The notes under the pieces are model-generated. The model was not told the origin of the DNA. It worked only from the letters and a program-made list of their open reading frames with translations, and ran no database searches. Both the position numbers and the translations under genes were made by a program. DNA of 64,000 nucleotides from Hymenobacter aranciens. GTDB lineage: Bacteria; Bacteroidota; Bacteroidia; Cytophagales; Hymenobacteraceae. The DNA lies in NCBI RefSeq assembly GCF_030580865.1, contig NZ_JAUQSY010000003.1, positions 186,001-250,000 of the forward strand. The letters run 5' to 3'. This document shows, one piece after another, positions 34,812-43,229 of the stretch (position 1 is the stretch's first letter; each line of letters opens with the position of its first letter).

Positions 34812-36014
34812 ATGCGTATTCTATTTCTGAGCTACTGGGGACTGCACGACGGCCTGACGACTTCCACCGTGTTTCCGCACCTGCGGCTGCTGCACCAGCG
34901 GCCCGATGTGGAAGCTATTCGGCTGATAACGATTGAGCGCGGCGCCGATGCCCAGGCCGAGCTGCCCTTCGACCCGGGTTTTCCCGCACCCAAAATCTCC
35001 TTTGAGCCCTTGCGCTCGCGGCCCAGCCGCAACGTGCTGCTCAATAAAATTGAGGACTTCACCCGTTTCCCGCAGGAAGTGGTGCGGCAGGTGCGCGAGT
35101 TTCGGCCCGACTTCATTCTGGCCCGCGGGGCGCCGGCCGGCGCCCTGGCCTACCTGGTGTGGCAGAAAACCCGGCTGCCGTTCTACGTCGAATCGTTCGA
35201 GCCGCACGCCGACTACATGCTGGAGTCGGGGGTGTGGCGCCGCTACGACCCGCGCTATCTGTTCCAGCGGCACTGGGAAAAACGCCAGAAGCAGCTGGCT
35301 GCCGGCCTTATGCCAGTGGCCGAAAACTACCGCCGCCAGCTCATCAGCGAGGGGGTGCCGGCTGGCCGCATTGCCACCGTGCCCTGCTCGGTAGATGCGG
35401 AGGCGTTTGCTTTCGACGAGGCTGCGCGGAGCCGCGTGCGCCGGCAGCTCGGCTTTGCGCCGGATAGCGTGGTGGGTATTTACGTGGGAAAATTCGGCAG
35501 CATTTATTATGATGAAGAGGCGTTTGCGGTGTTTCGGGCCGCCGCCGACCACTTTGGCCCGGCTTTCCGGCTGATTATTCTCACTCCCGACCCCCTGCCT
35601 GCCGTGCAGCGCAAGCTGGCGGCGGTGGGCCTCACCGGGCAGGCGTTTGTGACCAAGGCCGCGCATACGGAAGTGCCAAGTTACCTGTCGGCCGCCGACT
35701 TTGCCTTTGCTACCATCAAGCCCGCGCCCTGCCGGCTGTTCTGCTCCGCCATCAAAATCGGCGAATACTGGGCCAGCGGCCTGCCGGTGCTACTGCCGCC
35801 GGGCGTCGGCGACGACTCCGATATTGCCGAAGCCGAAGCCGGCGGCGCCGTATTCGACCTGAGCCAGCCCGCCAGCCTGCCCGCCAGCCTGTTGCGCCTC
35901 GAGGCCATGCTGCGCCAGCCCGGTTTGCGCGCGCAGGTGCAGCAGCTGGCCCTGCGCCACCGCAGCCTGGCGCAGGCCCAGACGGCCTACGAGACACTGC
36001 TACCCGCTTCGTAA
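34812..36014 (+). CDS. GT4-type glycosyltransferase (GT-B fold)
   Basis: A 400-residue GT-B protein. The N-terminal acceptor domain begins MRILFLSYWGLHDGLTTSTV, and the C-terminal donor domain has VVGIYVGKFGSIYYDEEAF, then KAAHTEVPSYLSAADFAFAT and KIGEYWASGLPVLLPPG, the usual E-x7-E-like region of GT4/GT1 enzymes. The sugar is not identifiable. It lies between two GT2 genes with short gaps and no promoter box. Confidence 0.85.
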   Translation: MRILFLSYWGLHDGLTTSTVFPHLRLLHQRPDVEAIRLITIERGADAQAELPFDPGFPAPKISFEPLRSRPSRNVLLNKIEDFTRFPQEVVRQVREFRPDFILARGAPAGALAYLVWQKTRLPFYVESFEPHADYMLESGVWRRYDPRYLFQRHWEKRQKQLAAGLMPVAENYRRQLISEGVPAGRIATVPCSVDAEAFAFDEAARSRVRRQLGFAPDSVVGIYVGKFGSIYYDEEAFAVFRAAADHFGPAFRLIILTPDPLPAVQRKLAAVGLTGQAFVTKAAHTEVPSYLSAADFAFATIKPAPCRLFCSAIKIGEYWASGLPVLLPPGVGDDSDIAEAEAGGAVFDLSQPASLPASLLRLEAMLRQPGLRAQVQQLALRHRSLAQAQTAYETLLPAS

Positions 36015-36052
36015 GTCAAGCCTTTTTGTATCGTTGCCTAACTGTTTCTGTT

Positions 36053-37015
36053 TTGGGTACTTCCACTCCGCTTTTTTCTATTGTCAGTCCCGTGTACCGG
36101 GCCGAGGCACTGCTCGATGAGCTGGTGCGCCGCATTCAGGCCAGCGTAAGCCCACTGACGGAGCACTACGAAATTATTCTGGTGGACGACCGGGGGCCCG
36201 ACAATTCCTGGCAGCGCATTGAGGAGCAGGCCGCCCGCGACCCCCGGGTGCGCGGTGTGCGGCTGTCGCGCAATTTTGGCCAGCACAAGGCCATTACCGC
36301 CGGGCTGGAGCAGGCCCGGGGCGAGTGGATTGTGGTAATGGACTGTGATTTACAGGACCAGCCCGAAGAAATTCCGGCCCTGTACCAGTATGCCATTCAG
36401 GAAAATTACGACCTGGTATTCGCTCGCCGCGTCGAGCGGCAGGACTCTTGGCTGAAGCGCATGGGCTCACGCCTGTTTTATCAGACTCTGTCGTACCTCA
36501 CCGAAACCAAGCAGGACGCTGCCGTGGCCAATTTCGGTATCTATCACCGCAAAGTAGTGGCAGCTGTGCTGTCGATGCGCGAAAGCATCCGTTACTTCCC
36601 CACCATGGTGCGCTGGGTGGGCTTCCGGGCTGGCGGCCTGCCCGTGGCCCACGCCGAGCGCCCCGAAGGCAGCAGCAGCTACAACCTGAGCCGCCTGCTA
36701 AACCTGGCCCTCGACATCATTCTGGCCTACTCCGACAAGCCCCTGCGCCTGACGGTGAAGCTGGGGCTGGCCATTTCGGCCACGGCTTTCCTGTTTGTGC
36801 TCGTCACCCTAGTCCGCTACCTGCTGGGGCATACCTGGGAGCCAGGCTACGCCAGCCTTATTGTATCAGTCTGGCTTTTTGCTGGTTTGCTGCTTTCAGT
36901 GCTGGGCATGGTGGGCCTCTACATCGGCAAAACCTTCGAGCAGGTTAAAAATCGTCCCATCTACGTGGTCGATGTCCGGACGGACGCCGCGCCAGATTCT
37001 ACGCTCACCTCATGA
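36053..37015 (+). CDS. Family 2 glycosyltransferase, polyprenyl-phosphate type
   Basis: A 320-residue GT2 enzyme: FSIVSPVYRAEALLDELVRR, IILVDDRGPDNSWQ and the DXD-containing VMDCDLQDQPEEIP. Two C-terminal membrane helices (LGLAISATAFLFVLVTLV and LIVSVWLFAGLLLSVLGMVG) and the ending IGKTFEQVKNRPIYVV are typical of GtrB/ArnC/DPM-like transferases that load a sugar onto undecaprenyl phosphate. No ATG is available before the catalytic domain; TTG at 36053 (MGTSTPLFSIVSP) is my choice, with TTG at 36026 the alternative. It overlaps the next gene by 4 nt (ATGA). Confidence 0.8.
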   Translation: MGTSTPLFSIVSPVYRAEALLDELVRRIQASVSPLTEHYEIILVDDRGPDNSWQRIEEQAARDPRVRGVRLSRNFGQHKAITAGLEQARGEWIVVMDCDLQDQPEEIPALYQYAIQENYDLVFARRVERQDSWLKRMGSRLFYQTLSYLTETKQDAAVANFGIYHRKVVAAVLSMRESIRYFPTMVRWVGFRAGGLPVAHAERPEGSSSYNLSRLLNLALDIILAYSDKPLRLTVKLGLAISATAFLFVLVTLVRYLLGHTWEPGYASLIVSVWLFAGLLLSVLGMVGLYIGKTFEQVKNRPIYVVDVRTDAAPDSTLTS

Positions 37016-37731
37016 TGCTGCCCACCATCCAGCCTCTGGGCTGGGACTCTGATTTTCTGGGCTTCTCGGTCGGGCGGCTGCTCACCGATGGCCTGTCGGA
37101 AGCGCAGATTGCCACGGCTGTTGCCGATGCGCGCCGGGCCGGCTTTCGCTTGCTTTACGCCGTAGCCAGCCCCGCCAATGCCGCGGCGGCCACGGCACTC
37201 CGGCAGGCCGGGGCCTTGCTGGCCGACCGCAAGGTAACCTTTGCCATGCCCGTGCTTACCGGGCCGGCGCCGGTAGCCGCCGCTATCAGCGCCACCACCG
37301 CATATAGCCCGCAGCTGGAGTCGCTGGCCTGGCAGAGCGGCGAGTATTCCCGCTTCCGGCTCGACCCGCGCCTGGCCCCGACGGTGTTTCGGGAAATGTA
37401 CAGCCGCTGGCTGCACAACTCGCTGACGGGCAGTATTGCCCGGCAGGTACTGGTGTGGCGGGCGCCCACTGGCCACGAGCTCGGGCTGCTTACGCTGGGT
37501 GAAAAAAACGGCCGCGCCGATATCGGCCTGCTGGCCGTGGATGCCGCCGCCCGCGGCCAGCGTGTGGGCCAGCAGCTGGTGGCCGCCGCCGTGGCGCAGG
37601 CCGCCGCCTGGGGCTACGCCGAGTTGCAGGTGGTCACGCAGGGCGACAATGAGCCGGCCTGCCGGTTTTACGAAAAATGTGGCTTTCAGCTCGTTCAGGA
37701 AGAGCATATCTACCACTGCTGGCTCGACTAG
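37012..37731 (+). CDS. wecD: dTDP-4-amino-4,6-dideoxygalactose N-acetyltransferase (WecD/RffC-like)
   Basis: A 239-residue GNAT enzyme. The N-terminal LGWDSDFLGFSVGRLL is the WecD signature (LxWDSxFxG). A hydrophobic LLAVDAAARGQRVGQQLVAA forms the acetyl-CoA binding Q/RxxGxG/A loop, and VTQGDNEPACRFYEKCGFQL is the GNAT C-terminus. Enterobacterial WecD makes dTDP-Fuc4NAc. The next gene is a strong WecE homologue that makes its substrate, so the pair is likely to do the same. The start is the ATGATG at 37012, overlapping the glycosyltransferase stop. Confidence 0.82.
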   Translation: MMLPTIQPLGWDSDFLGFSVGRLLTDGLSEAQIATAVADARRAGFRLLYAVASPANAAAATALRQAGALLADRKVTFAMPVLTGPAPVAAAISATTAYSPQLESLAWQSGEYSRFRLDPRLAPTVFREMYSRWLHNSLTGSIARQVLVWRAPTGHELGLLTLGEKNGRADIGLLAVDAAARGQRVGQQLVAAAVAQAAAWGYAELQVVTQGDNEPACRFYEKCGFQLVQEEHIYHCWLD

Positions 37732-37764
37732 CCATGGGTTGGGGGAAGATGCCTACCGCCCTGC

Positions 37765-37772
37765 TACCTTTG
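37765..37772 (+). promoter_or_regulatory. TAnnTTTG promoter -7 box for wecE
   Basis: TACCTTTG with a TTG at 37739-37741 (23 nt upstream), in the 61-nt gap before wecE; it leaves a 20-nt leader. Confidence 0.5.
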
Positions 37773-37792
37773 CGGTACTCAACTCAGCGTCC

Positions 37793-38929
37793 ATGTTGCC
37801 TACTATTCCGTTTAATAAGCCCTATCTCTCCGGTCCCGAAACCCGCTACATCGAAGAAGCGGTACGCTCGGGGAAAATATCCGGGGATGGGGTTTTTACC
37901 AAAAAGTGCCACCAGTTTTTCGAGCAAAATCTGGGCTTTGCCAAAGTTCTGCTGACCACCAGCTGCACCGATGCGCTGGAAATGGCAGCCATTCTGCTTG
38001 ATTTGCAGCCGGGTGACGAGGTAATTGTGCCGTCCTACACCTTCGTGAGTACGCCCAATGCTTTCGTGCTCCGTGGGGCCAAAATCGTCTTTGCCGATAG
38101 CACCGCCGAGAATCCCAACATCGACGCGAGCTCGCTCGAAAGCCTGGTGACGCCGCGTACGCGCGCTATTGTGCCGGTGCACTACGCCGGCATTGCCTGC
38201 GACATGGATGCTATTCAGGCCGTGGCTGCCCGGCACGGTCTGGCCGTGGTGGAGGATGCCGCCCAGGCTATCGACAGCTATTACAAAGGCCGCCCGCTGG
38301 GGAGCATTGGCGAGCTGGCCGCTTTCTCGTTTCACGAAACAAAGAACATCATTTCCGGCGAAGGTGGGCTACTGGCCATCAACGACCTGCAATATGCCCA
38401 GCGCGCCGAAATCATCCGTGAGAAAGGCACCAACCGGTCTTCGTTTTTCCGGGGCGAAGTCGATAAGTACGGCTGGGTTGACATCGGCTCCAGCTTCCTG
38501 CCATCCGATATTATCGCGGCCTTCCTGTGGGCTCAGCTGGAACACCTGGAAAGCATTCAGGGCCAGCGCAAGGCTATTTGGGAGCGGTATTATGCCGCTT
38601 TTGCCCCGCTCACTACGCAGGGTATCGGCCTGCCCCAGGTGCCCGACTATGCTACCAACAACGGGCACATGTTCTACCTGGTAACTCGCAGCCTGGAAGA
38701 GCGCACGGCCCTGATTGACCACCTGAAGCACCGCCAGATACTGCCGGTTTTCCACTACCTGTCGCTGCACAAAAGCCCATTTTACGCCAACAAGCACGAC
38801 GGCCGCGCCCTGCCTTGGGCCGACCATTACACCGACTGCCTGGTGCGCCTGCCGCTGTATTACGAGCTGGATGAAAGCCTGCAACGCCGGGTAACCGACG
38901 GCGTGCTGGAGTTTTACGCAGGGCGCTAA
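37793..38929 (+). CDS. wecE: dTDP-4-amino-4,6-dideoxygalactose transaminase (WecE/RffA)
   Basis: A 378-residue PLP aminotransferase that resembles enterobacterial WecE over its whole length: [63 protein letters not shown], the Schiff-base lysine in FSFHETKN (~183), IREKGTNRSSFFRGEVDKYGW and GSSFLPSDIIAAFLWAQLE. It aminates dTDP-4-keto-6-deoxyglucose to dTDP-Fuc4N. The start at 37793 (MLPTIPFNKPYLSG) matches the family N-terminus. The substrate supplier RmlA/RmlB is not in the window. Confidence 0.93.
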   Translation: MLPTIPFNKPYLSGPETRYIEEAVRSGKISGDGVFTKKCHQFFEQNLGFAKVLLTTSCTDALEMAAILLDLQPGDEVIVPSYTFVSTPNAFVLRGAKIVFADSTAENPNIDASSLESLVTPRTRAIVPVHYAGIACDMDAIQAVAARHGLAVVEDAAQAIDSYYKGRPLGSIGELAAFSFHETKNIISGEGGLLAINDLQYAQRAEIIREKGTNRSSFFRGEVDKYGWVDIGSSFLPSDIIAAFLWAQLEHLESIQGQRKAIWERYYAAFAPLTTQGIGLPQVPDYATNNGHMFYLVTRSLEERTALIDHLKHRQILPVFHYLSLHKSPFYANKHDGRALPWADHYTDCLVRLPLYYELDESLQRRVTDGVLEFYAGR

Positions 38930-38938
38930 GCAGGGCGC

Positions 38939-40015
38939 ATGGCTAACATCCTCTTCATCGTTCCGTACCCGCCGGGCCGGGCGCCCTCGCAGCGCTTCCG
39001 CTTCGAGCAATACCTGACGGCGCTTACGGCGCAGGGCCATCGCTACCGCATGGCCCCATTTCTGAGCGAGGCCACCTGGGCTATTCTCTACAAGCCCGGG
39101 CACACCGTGGCCAAGGTGCTGGGCATTCTGGGCGGGCTGTGGCGGCGCTTGCTGCTGCTGTTTGCCGTGCCGGGCTACGACTTTATCTTCATCCACCGCG
39201 AGGCGGCGCCCATCGGGCCGCCGGTTTTTGAGTGGGTGATTGCCAAAGTGCTGCGCAAGAAAATTATCTACGATTTTGACGACGCCATCTGGATGAAGGA
39301 CCCGGCTGGCGAGCAAACCTTTATTAGCCGCCTGAAATGGCAGCAGAAGGTGGGCAGCATCTGCCGCTGGGCTTATAAGGTGAGCTGCGGCAATACTTAT
39401 CTGGCCGACTACGCCCGGCAGTTCAGCCAGAATGTAGTGGTGAACCCCACCACCCTCGATACCGACTTGCTGCACAACCAGGTGCGCGACCAGAAGCAGG
39501 CCGGCCCGCCCGTCATCGGCTGGACCGGCACCCATACTACTCTGCGTCACCTCGACTTGGTGTGGCCCGTGCTGGAACGGCTGGAGGCCGAAGGCCAGGA
39601 GTTTGTGTTTCATGTTATTTCCAACGAGCCGCCTACCCACACCGGTTTGCGCAGCCTGCGCTTCTCGCCCTGGCGCAAGCAAACCGAAATTGCCGATTTG
39701 CTGCAGTTCAACCTCGGGCTGATGCCCCTGGTTGATGACCCCTGGGCCCGGGGTAAATGTGCGTTTAAAGCCCTGCAATACATGTCGTTGGGTATGCCAG
39801 CGCTGGTGTCGCCGGTGGGCATGAACACCGAAGTGGTGCAGGAAGGCGTCAACGGTTTCGTGTGCGCTACCGACGATGAATGGTACCAGGCCCTGCGCCA
39901 GCTGCTGGCCAGCCAAGCCGAACGCAGCCGGCAGGGGGCGGCCGCTAGGCGCACCATTGTGGAGCGCTATTCAGTGGCGTCCAACACACAGAACTTTCTG
40001 CACCTGTTTCAGTAA
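38939..40015 (+). CDS. GT4-like glycosyltransferase
   Basis: A 358-residue GT-B protein: MANILFIVPYPPGRAPSQRF at the N-terminus, IIYDFDDAIWM (~105), GWTGTHTTLRHLDLVWPVLE at the start of the donor domain, LGLMPLVDDPWARGKCAFKA and QYMSLGMPALVSPVGMNTEV in the nucleotide-sugar binding region. Such proteins add a sugar to the repeat unit. It lies 9 nt after wecE, so dTDP-Fuc4NAc is a possible donor by position only. Confidence 0.85.
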   Translation: MANILFIVPYPPGRAPSQRFRFEQYLTALTAQGHRYRMAPFLSEATWAILYKPGHTVAKVLGILGGLWRRLLLLFAVPGYDFIFIHREAAPIGPPVFEWVIAKVLRKKIIYDFDDAIWMKDPAGEQTFISRLKWQQKVGSICRWAYKVSCGNTYLADYARQFSQNVVVNPTTLDTDLLHNQVRDQKQAGPPVIGWTGTHTTLRHLDLVWPVLERLEAEGQEFVFHVISNEPPTHTGLRSLRFSPWRKQTEIADLLQFNLGLMPLVDDPWARGKCAFKALQYMSLGMPALVSPVGMNTEVVQEGVNGFVCATDDEWYQALRQLLASQAERSRQGAAARRTIVERYSVASNTQNFLHLFQ

Positions 40016-40049
40016 ACTGGCCGCTACGGTCCACCTTCCGCTTTAGCTC

Positions 40050-41063
40050 ATGGCCAATTCCATTCCTACTCCCGAGCCGCCCGGTGCCCTCGTCATCTCC
40101 CTCGATTTTGAGATAAACTGGGGCGTACGCGACCAGCAAACCCTGGCGCAGTATGGTCCGCACCTGCTGGGTGTGCGGCAGGCCGTGCCGGCCATGCTGG
40201 AGCTGTTTGCCGAATACGGCCTGCACGCCACCTGGGCCACGGTGGGGCTGCTGTTTTTCCGCACCAAGGCTGAGCTACTAGCCCACCTGCCCGCCGTGCA
40301 GCCCCAGTACGCCGACCCCAACCTGTCGCCCTACCTGGCCCTCGACGCAGTAGGGGAGGATGAGGCCCACGACCCTTACCACTTCGGGCATTCGCTGATT
40401 CAGCAGATTGTAGCCACGCCGGGCCAGGAAATGGCCTCGCACACCTTTTGCCACTACTACTGCCTGGAGCGCGGCCAGACGCCCGAAGCCTTCCGGCACG
40501 ATTTGCAGGCCTTCGTTCAGACGGCCGCCGAGCAGGGCCTGGAGCTGAAAAGCCTGGTTTTTCCGCGCAACCAGTATAATGTTAACTACCTGGAAGCATG
40601 TCAGGAAGCCGGTATCACCAGCTACCGGGGCAACGAGCAGTCGTGGATTTATAAGGAGCGCAGCGAAGAGCAGCAGGCCCTGTACAAGCGTGGTGCCCGC
40701 CTGCTCGATGCGTACGTCAACCTCTCGGGCCGCCACACGGCCAGCTGGGTCGATATGGGCCGCAGCTTTCCCTACAACATCCCCGCCAGCCGTTTCCTGC
40801 GGCCCTGGTCGGGGCGCTTCAAAGCCTTGGAAGGCTTGCGTTTGCGGCGCATTCTGAACGGGATGGAACAGGCTGCCAAACGCGGAGAGGTGTTTCACCT
40901 GTGGTGGCACCCGCATAACTTTGGCCAGAACCTGACCGAAAACATGGCGGTGCTGCGGCGCATTGCCGAGCATTTCCGGCGCCTGCAGGCCCGCTACGGT
41001 ATGCAAAGCCTGAGCATGGCCGAAGTGGCCGACCGTCTTCACTCTCTATCTGCTTCCGTATGA
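40050..41063 (+). CDS. Polysaccharide deacetylase (CE4/NodB-like)
   Basis: A 337-residue protein. VISLDFEINWGVRD (~14-27) is motif 1, with the metal-binding acidic residue; EMASHTFCHYYCLERG (~130) is motif 2 with the two zinc-ligand histidines (HxxxH); and a late YRGNEQSWIY/FHLWWHPHNFGQ provides the catalytic His motif. No signal peptide is visible, so it may act on a cytoplasmic lipid-linked or nucleotide-linked sugar. It probably removes N-acetyl groups, as in CE4 enzymes. Its stop overlaps the following formyltransferase start (ATGA), implying coupled synthesis. Confidence 0.85.
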   Translation: MANSIPTPEPPGALVISLDFEINWGVRDQQTLAQYGPHLLGVRQAVPAMLELFAEYGLHATWATVGLLFFRTKAELLAHLPAVQPQYADPNLSPYLALDAVGEDEAHDPYHFGHSLIQQIVATPGQEMASHTFCHYYCLERGQTPEAFRHDLQAFVQTAAEQGLELKSLVFPRNQYNVNYLEACQEAGITSYRGNEQSWIYKERSEEQQALYKRGARLLDAYVNLSGRHTASWVDMGRSFPYNIPASRFLRPWSGRFKALEGLRLRRILNGMEQAAKRGEVFHLWWHPHNFGQNLTENMAVLRRIAEHFRRLQARYGMQSLSMAEVADRLHSLSASV

Positions 41064-41851
41064 GTGCTTCTGCCGAGTTTGCCGGTAAAAAAATCGTGCT
41101 CCTTGCCGGTCCCGGCGAGTCGACCGATATTCTGTTTCACGCCCTCGACGCCGAGTTTGGCGTCCACCGCATCATTGTCGAAACACCGGTGAGCCAGAAG
41201 CAGCTGCTGAAGCGCCGGGCCGAAAAGCTGGGCTGGCCCACCGTGCTGGGCCAGATTGCCTTCAAGCTGCTGATTTCCGGGCCGCTAGGCCGCACCTCGC
41301 AGCCGCGTTTGCGCGAGCTCAAGCAAGCGCATCACCTCAACGACCAGCCCCTGCCCGCCGACCGCACCATTTCCGTATCATCAGTAAATGCGCCGGAGTG
41401 CATTGCCAAGCTCCAGGAATTAAATCCTGACGTAGTGGTGGTTAATGGTACGCGCATCATTGCCAAGCGCGTACTCACCAGCGTGCCATGCCCGTTTGTC
41501 AATACCCACGCGGGCATCACACCGCTCTACCGCGGCGTACACGGCGGCTACTGGGCCCTGGCCAACGACGACGCCGCGCACTGCGGCGTTTCCGTACATT
41601 TGGTAGATGCCGGCATTGATACCGGTGGCATTATTGCTCAGGCACTTATTGAGCCCGGCCCGGCCGACAACTTCACCACTTACCCGCTGCTGCAGCTTAT
41701 TGCCGGGCTGCCGTTATTGAAAGATGCCGTGCGGGCGGCCCTGGCAGGCACCATCCAGCTACGGCCGGCGCCCGAGGGGCAGTCACGCCTGTGGTCGCAC
41801 CCCACCTGGGCCGAGTACCGCGCCAACCGCCAGCGCAACGGTACCCGCTAA
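41060..41851 (+). CDS. Formyltransferase, probably for an amino sugar
   Basis: A 263-residue protein of the GART/Fmt/ArnA-N formyltransferase fold that uses N10-formyl-tetrahydrofolate. The Asn-His-Asp catalytic set appears as VVVNGTRIIAK (Asn), FVNTHAGITPLYRGVHGGYW (His) and VHLVDAGIDTGGII (Asp). It lacks the C-terminal anticodon-binding part of Fmt, and its N-terminus (KKIVLLAGPGESTDILFHAL) differs from purN. Position in a polysaccharide locus points to formylation of an amino sugar, such as 4-amino-4,6-dideoxyhexose. It overlaps the upstream deacetylase by 4 nt and is convergent, with a 7-nt gap, to the polymerase candidate. Confidence 0.78.
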   Translation: MSASAEFAGKKIVLLAGPGESTDILFHALDAEFGVHRIIVETPVSQKQLLKRRAEKLGWPTVLGQIAFKLLISGPLGRTSQPRLRELKQAHHLNDQPLPADRTISVSSVNAPECIAKLQELNPDVVVVNGTRIIAKRVLTSVPCPFVNTHAGITPLYRGVHGGYWALANDDAAHCGVSVHLVDAGIDTGGIIAQALIEPGPADNFTTYPLLQLIAGLPLLKDAVRAALAGTIQLRPAPEGQSRLWSHPTWAEYRANRQRNGTR

Positions 41852-41858
41852 ATCCACG

Positions 41859-43220
41859 CTAAGCGGCCTCCAAGGCTCGCTGGGTAGCCCTTTCGCGCTT
41901 GGCATTCCTGGCGCTTTCCTTCGTGATGTCGTCCAGAATGTATAGGGCGGATAAGTAGAACGGAATCAGTGGTATCTTATACCGTACCAGGGTGCCGAAG
42001 TTGGAGGTGGAAACGCCCACCGAGGCCGCAAAAATCAGCGAAAAGAGAAACGACAGCGAGAGCACCGGGGTGGTGGTAATAAATCGCAGCGTTTTGAAGA
42101 AGCCAACCCTGAAAAAGATACGCAGGGTAAATACCAGGAAGTACATGGCTTCCAGCGCCGAAAGCAGCATTACCGGGTTCTTGGCTTCCCACAGAAAAGG
42201 GCGGTACAAGGAGGTAATAATGGCCATCGGTGCCAGCTTGGCCATGCCCCCGATAGTGCCGTCAAGCTCGCCCAGCTTGTAGCCTGAGCCTTCCTGCTGC
42301 ACACTCACGCTGTAGATGTAATCGGCGGTGATTTTGCTGCGTTCTCCAATTTTTTCCACGTCGTAGTGGTCGTCGCCTTTGGTGAGGGTAGTGGCGGCAT
42401 AAAATGCTAGGGCCCCCCCCACCGCAAAAAACAAGGGCTTCGATACCCAGCGAATCACCGAGTTTTTGATGCGGCTACTGTTTTCATTAAATACCCACAG
42501 CAGCGCGGCCGGCAAGAAGCACAGCAGGATGTACACCTTAATCAGGAAGATGGCATAAGCGGCGAAAACCCCGATAATGGCCGACTGCAGCATTCTGCGC
42601 CGCTGAATGGCGCCCCGGTAGAATGCGTAGAATACCCATCCCAGAGCCCCGATGCAGAGCGAGTCTTTTCCCAGCCCGGAACCCCAGAAAAACAAAGACG
42701 GCACGAAGAACAAAGCTATTGCCAGCTGCTTATACATGCCCGGGCGGAGCTTCACGAACGTGATATAGAATGCCCAGATACCACTGAAGCTAACGCCCGC
42801 AAACATCAGGGCAATAACGGTATAAGTGTGGTAGTTGAAAAGCCCGAAAACGGCGGATATACGCGAAATAAGGTACTCCTGTGAGCCCTCCTGGTACCAG
42901 TACATCTGCTCGTAGTACGGCGCCAGCTTAGGGTCCATCAGGCCGCCGCTGGTCATTATCAGCTTTAAGCCAACACCAAAATCAGTAGTGAGGGCGTCAT
43001 AAATAACCGATGAGTGATAGAAGTAATTGTAGGTATCGCCACCCCGGTAGTAAAACTGGTAGATAACCCCAACCGCAATGGCGCCGAGAAACTTCAGACT
43101 CAAGGCAGGGATAAAATATTTTCGGGTATAGGAGTTAGTGACCCCCGGCCGGACGGCGAAGGCAATGAGGTAAAATATGAGTAGAAATAGCGGGGTCAGA
43201 AATATATCTTTAACCTCCAT
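41859..43220 (-). CDS. Wzy-like polysaccharide polymerase candidate
   Basis: A 453-residue polytopic membrane protein with about 11-12 hydrophobic helices, large loops (for example SSVIYDALTTDFGVGLKLIM, periplasmic) and the sequence GSGLGKDSLCIGALGWVFYA in mid-protein. The C-terminal NFGTLVRYKIPLIPFYLSAL has the Arg-Tyr-Lys region that recurs in Bacteroidota capsule/O-antigen polymerases. Wzy proteins are poorly conserved, so the call rests on topology, position and this motif. It is the only locus member on the minus strand and has lower GC than the glycosyltransferase genes, a usual trait of wzy. It starts 9 nt before the 43230 gene ends. Confidence 0.65.
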   Translation of the reverse strand: MEVKDIFLTPLFLLIFYLIAFAVRPGVTNSYTRKYFIPALSLKFLGAIAVGVIYQFYYRGGDTYNYFYHSSVIYDALTTDFGVGLKLIMTSGGLMDPKLAPYYEQMYWYQEGSQEYLISRISAVFGLFNYHTYTVIALMFAGVSFSGIWAFYITFVKLRPGMYKQLAIALFFVPSLFFWGSGLGKDSLCIGALGWVFYAFYRGAIQRRRMLQSAIIGVFAAYAIFLIKVYILLCFLPAALLWVFNENSSRIKNSVIRWVSKPLFFAVGGALAFYAATTLTKGDDHYDVEKIGERSKITADYIYSVSVQQEGSGYKLGELDGTIGGMAKLAPMAIITSLYRPFLWEAKNPVMLLSALEAMYFLVFTLRIFFRVGFFKTLRFITTTPVLSLSFLFSLIFAASVGVSTSNFGTLVRYKIPLIPFYLSALYILDDITKESARNAKRERATQRALEAA

Positions 43221-43229
43221 ATAGTACGG

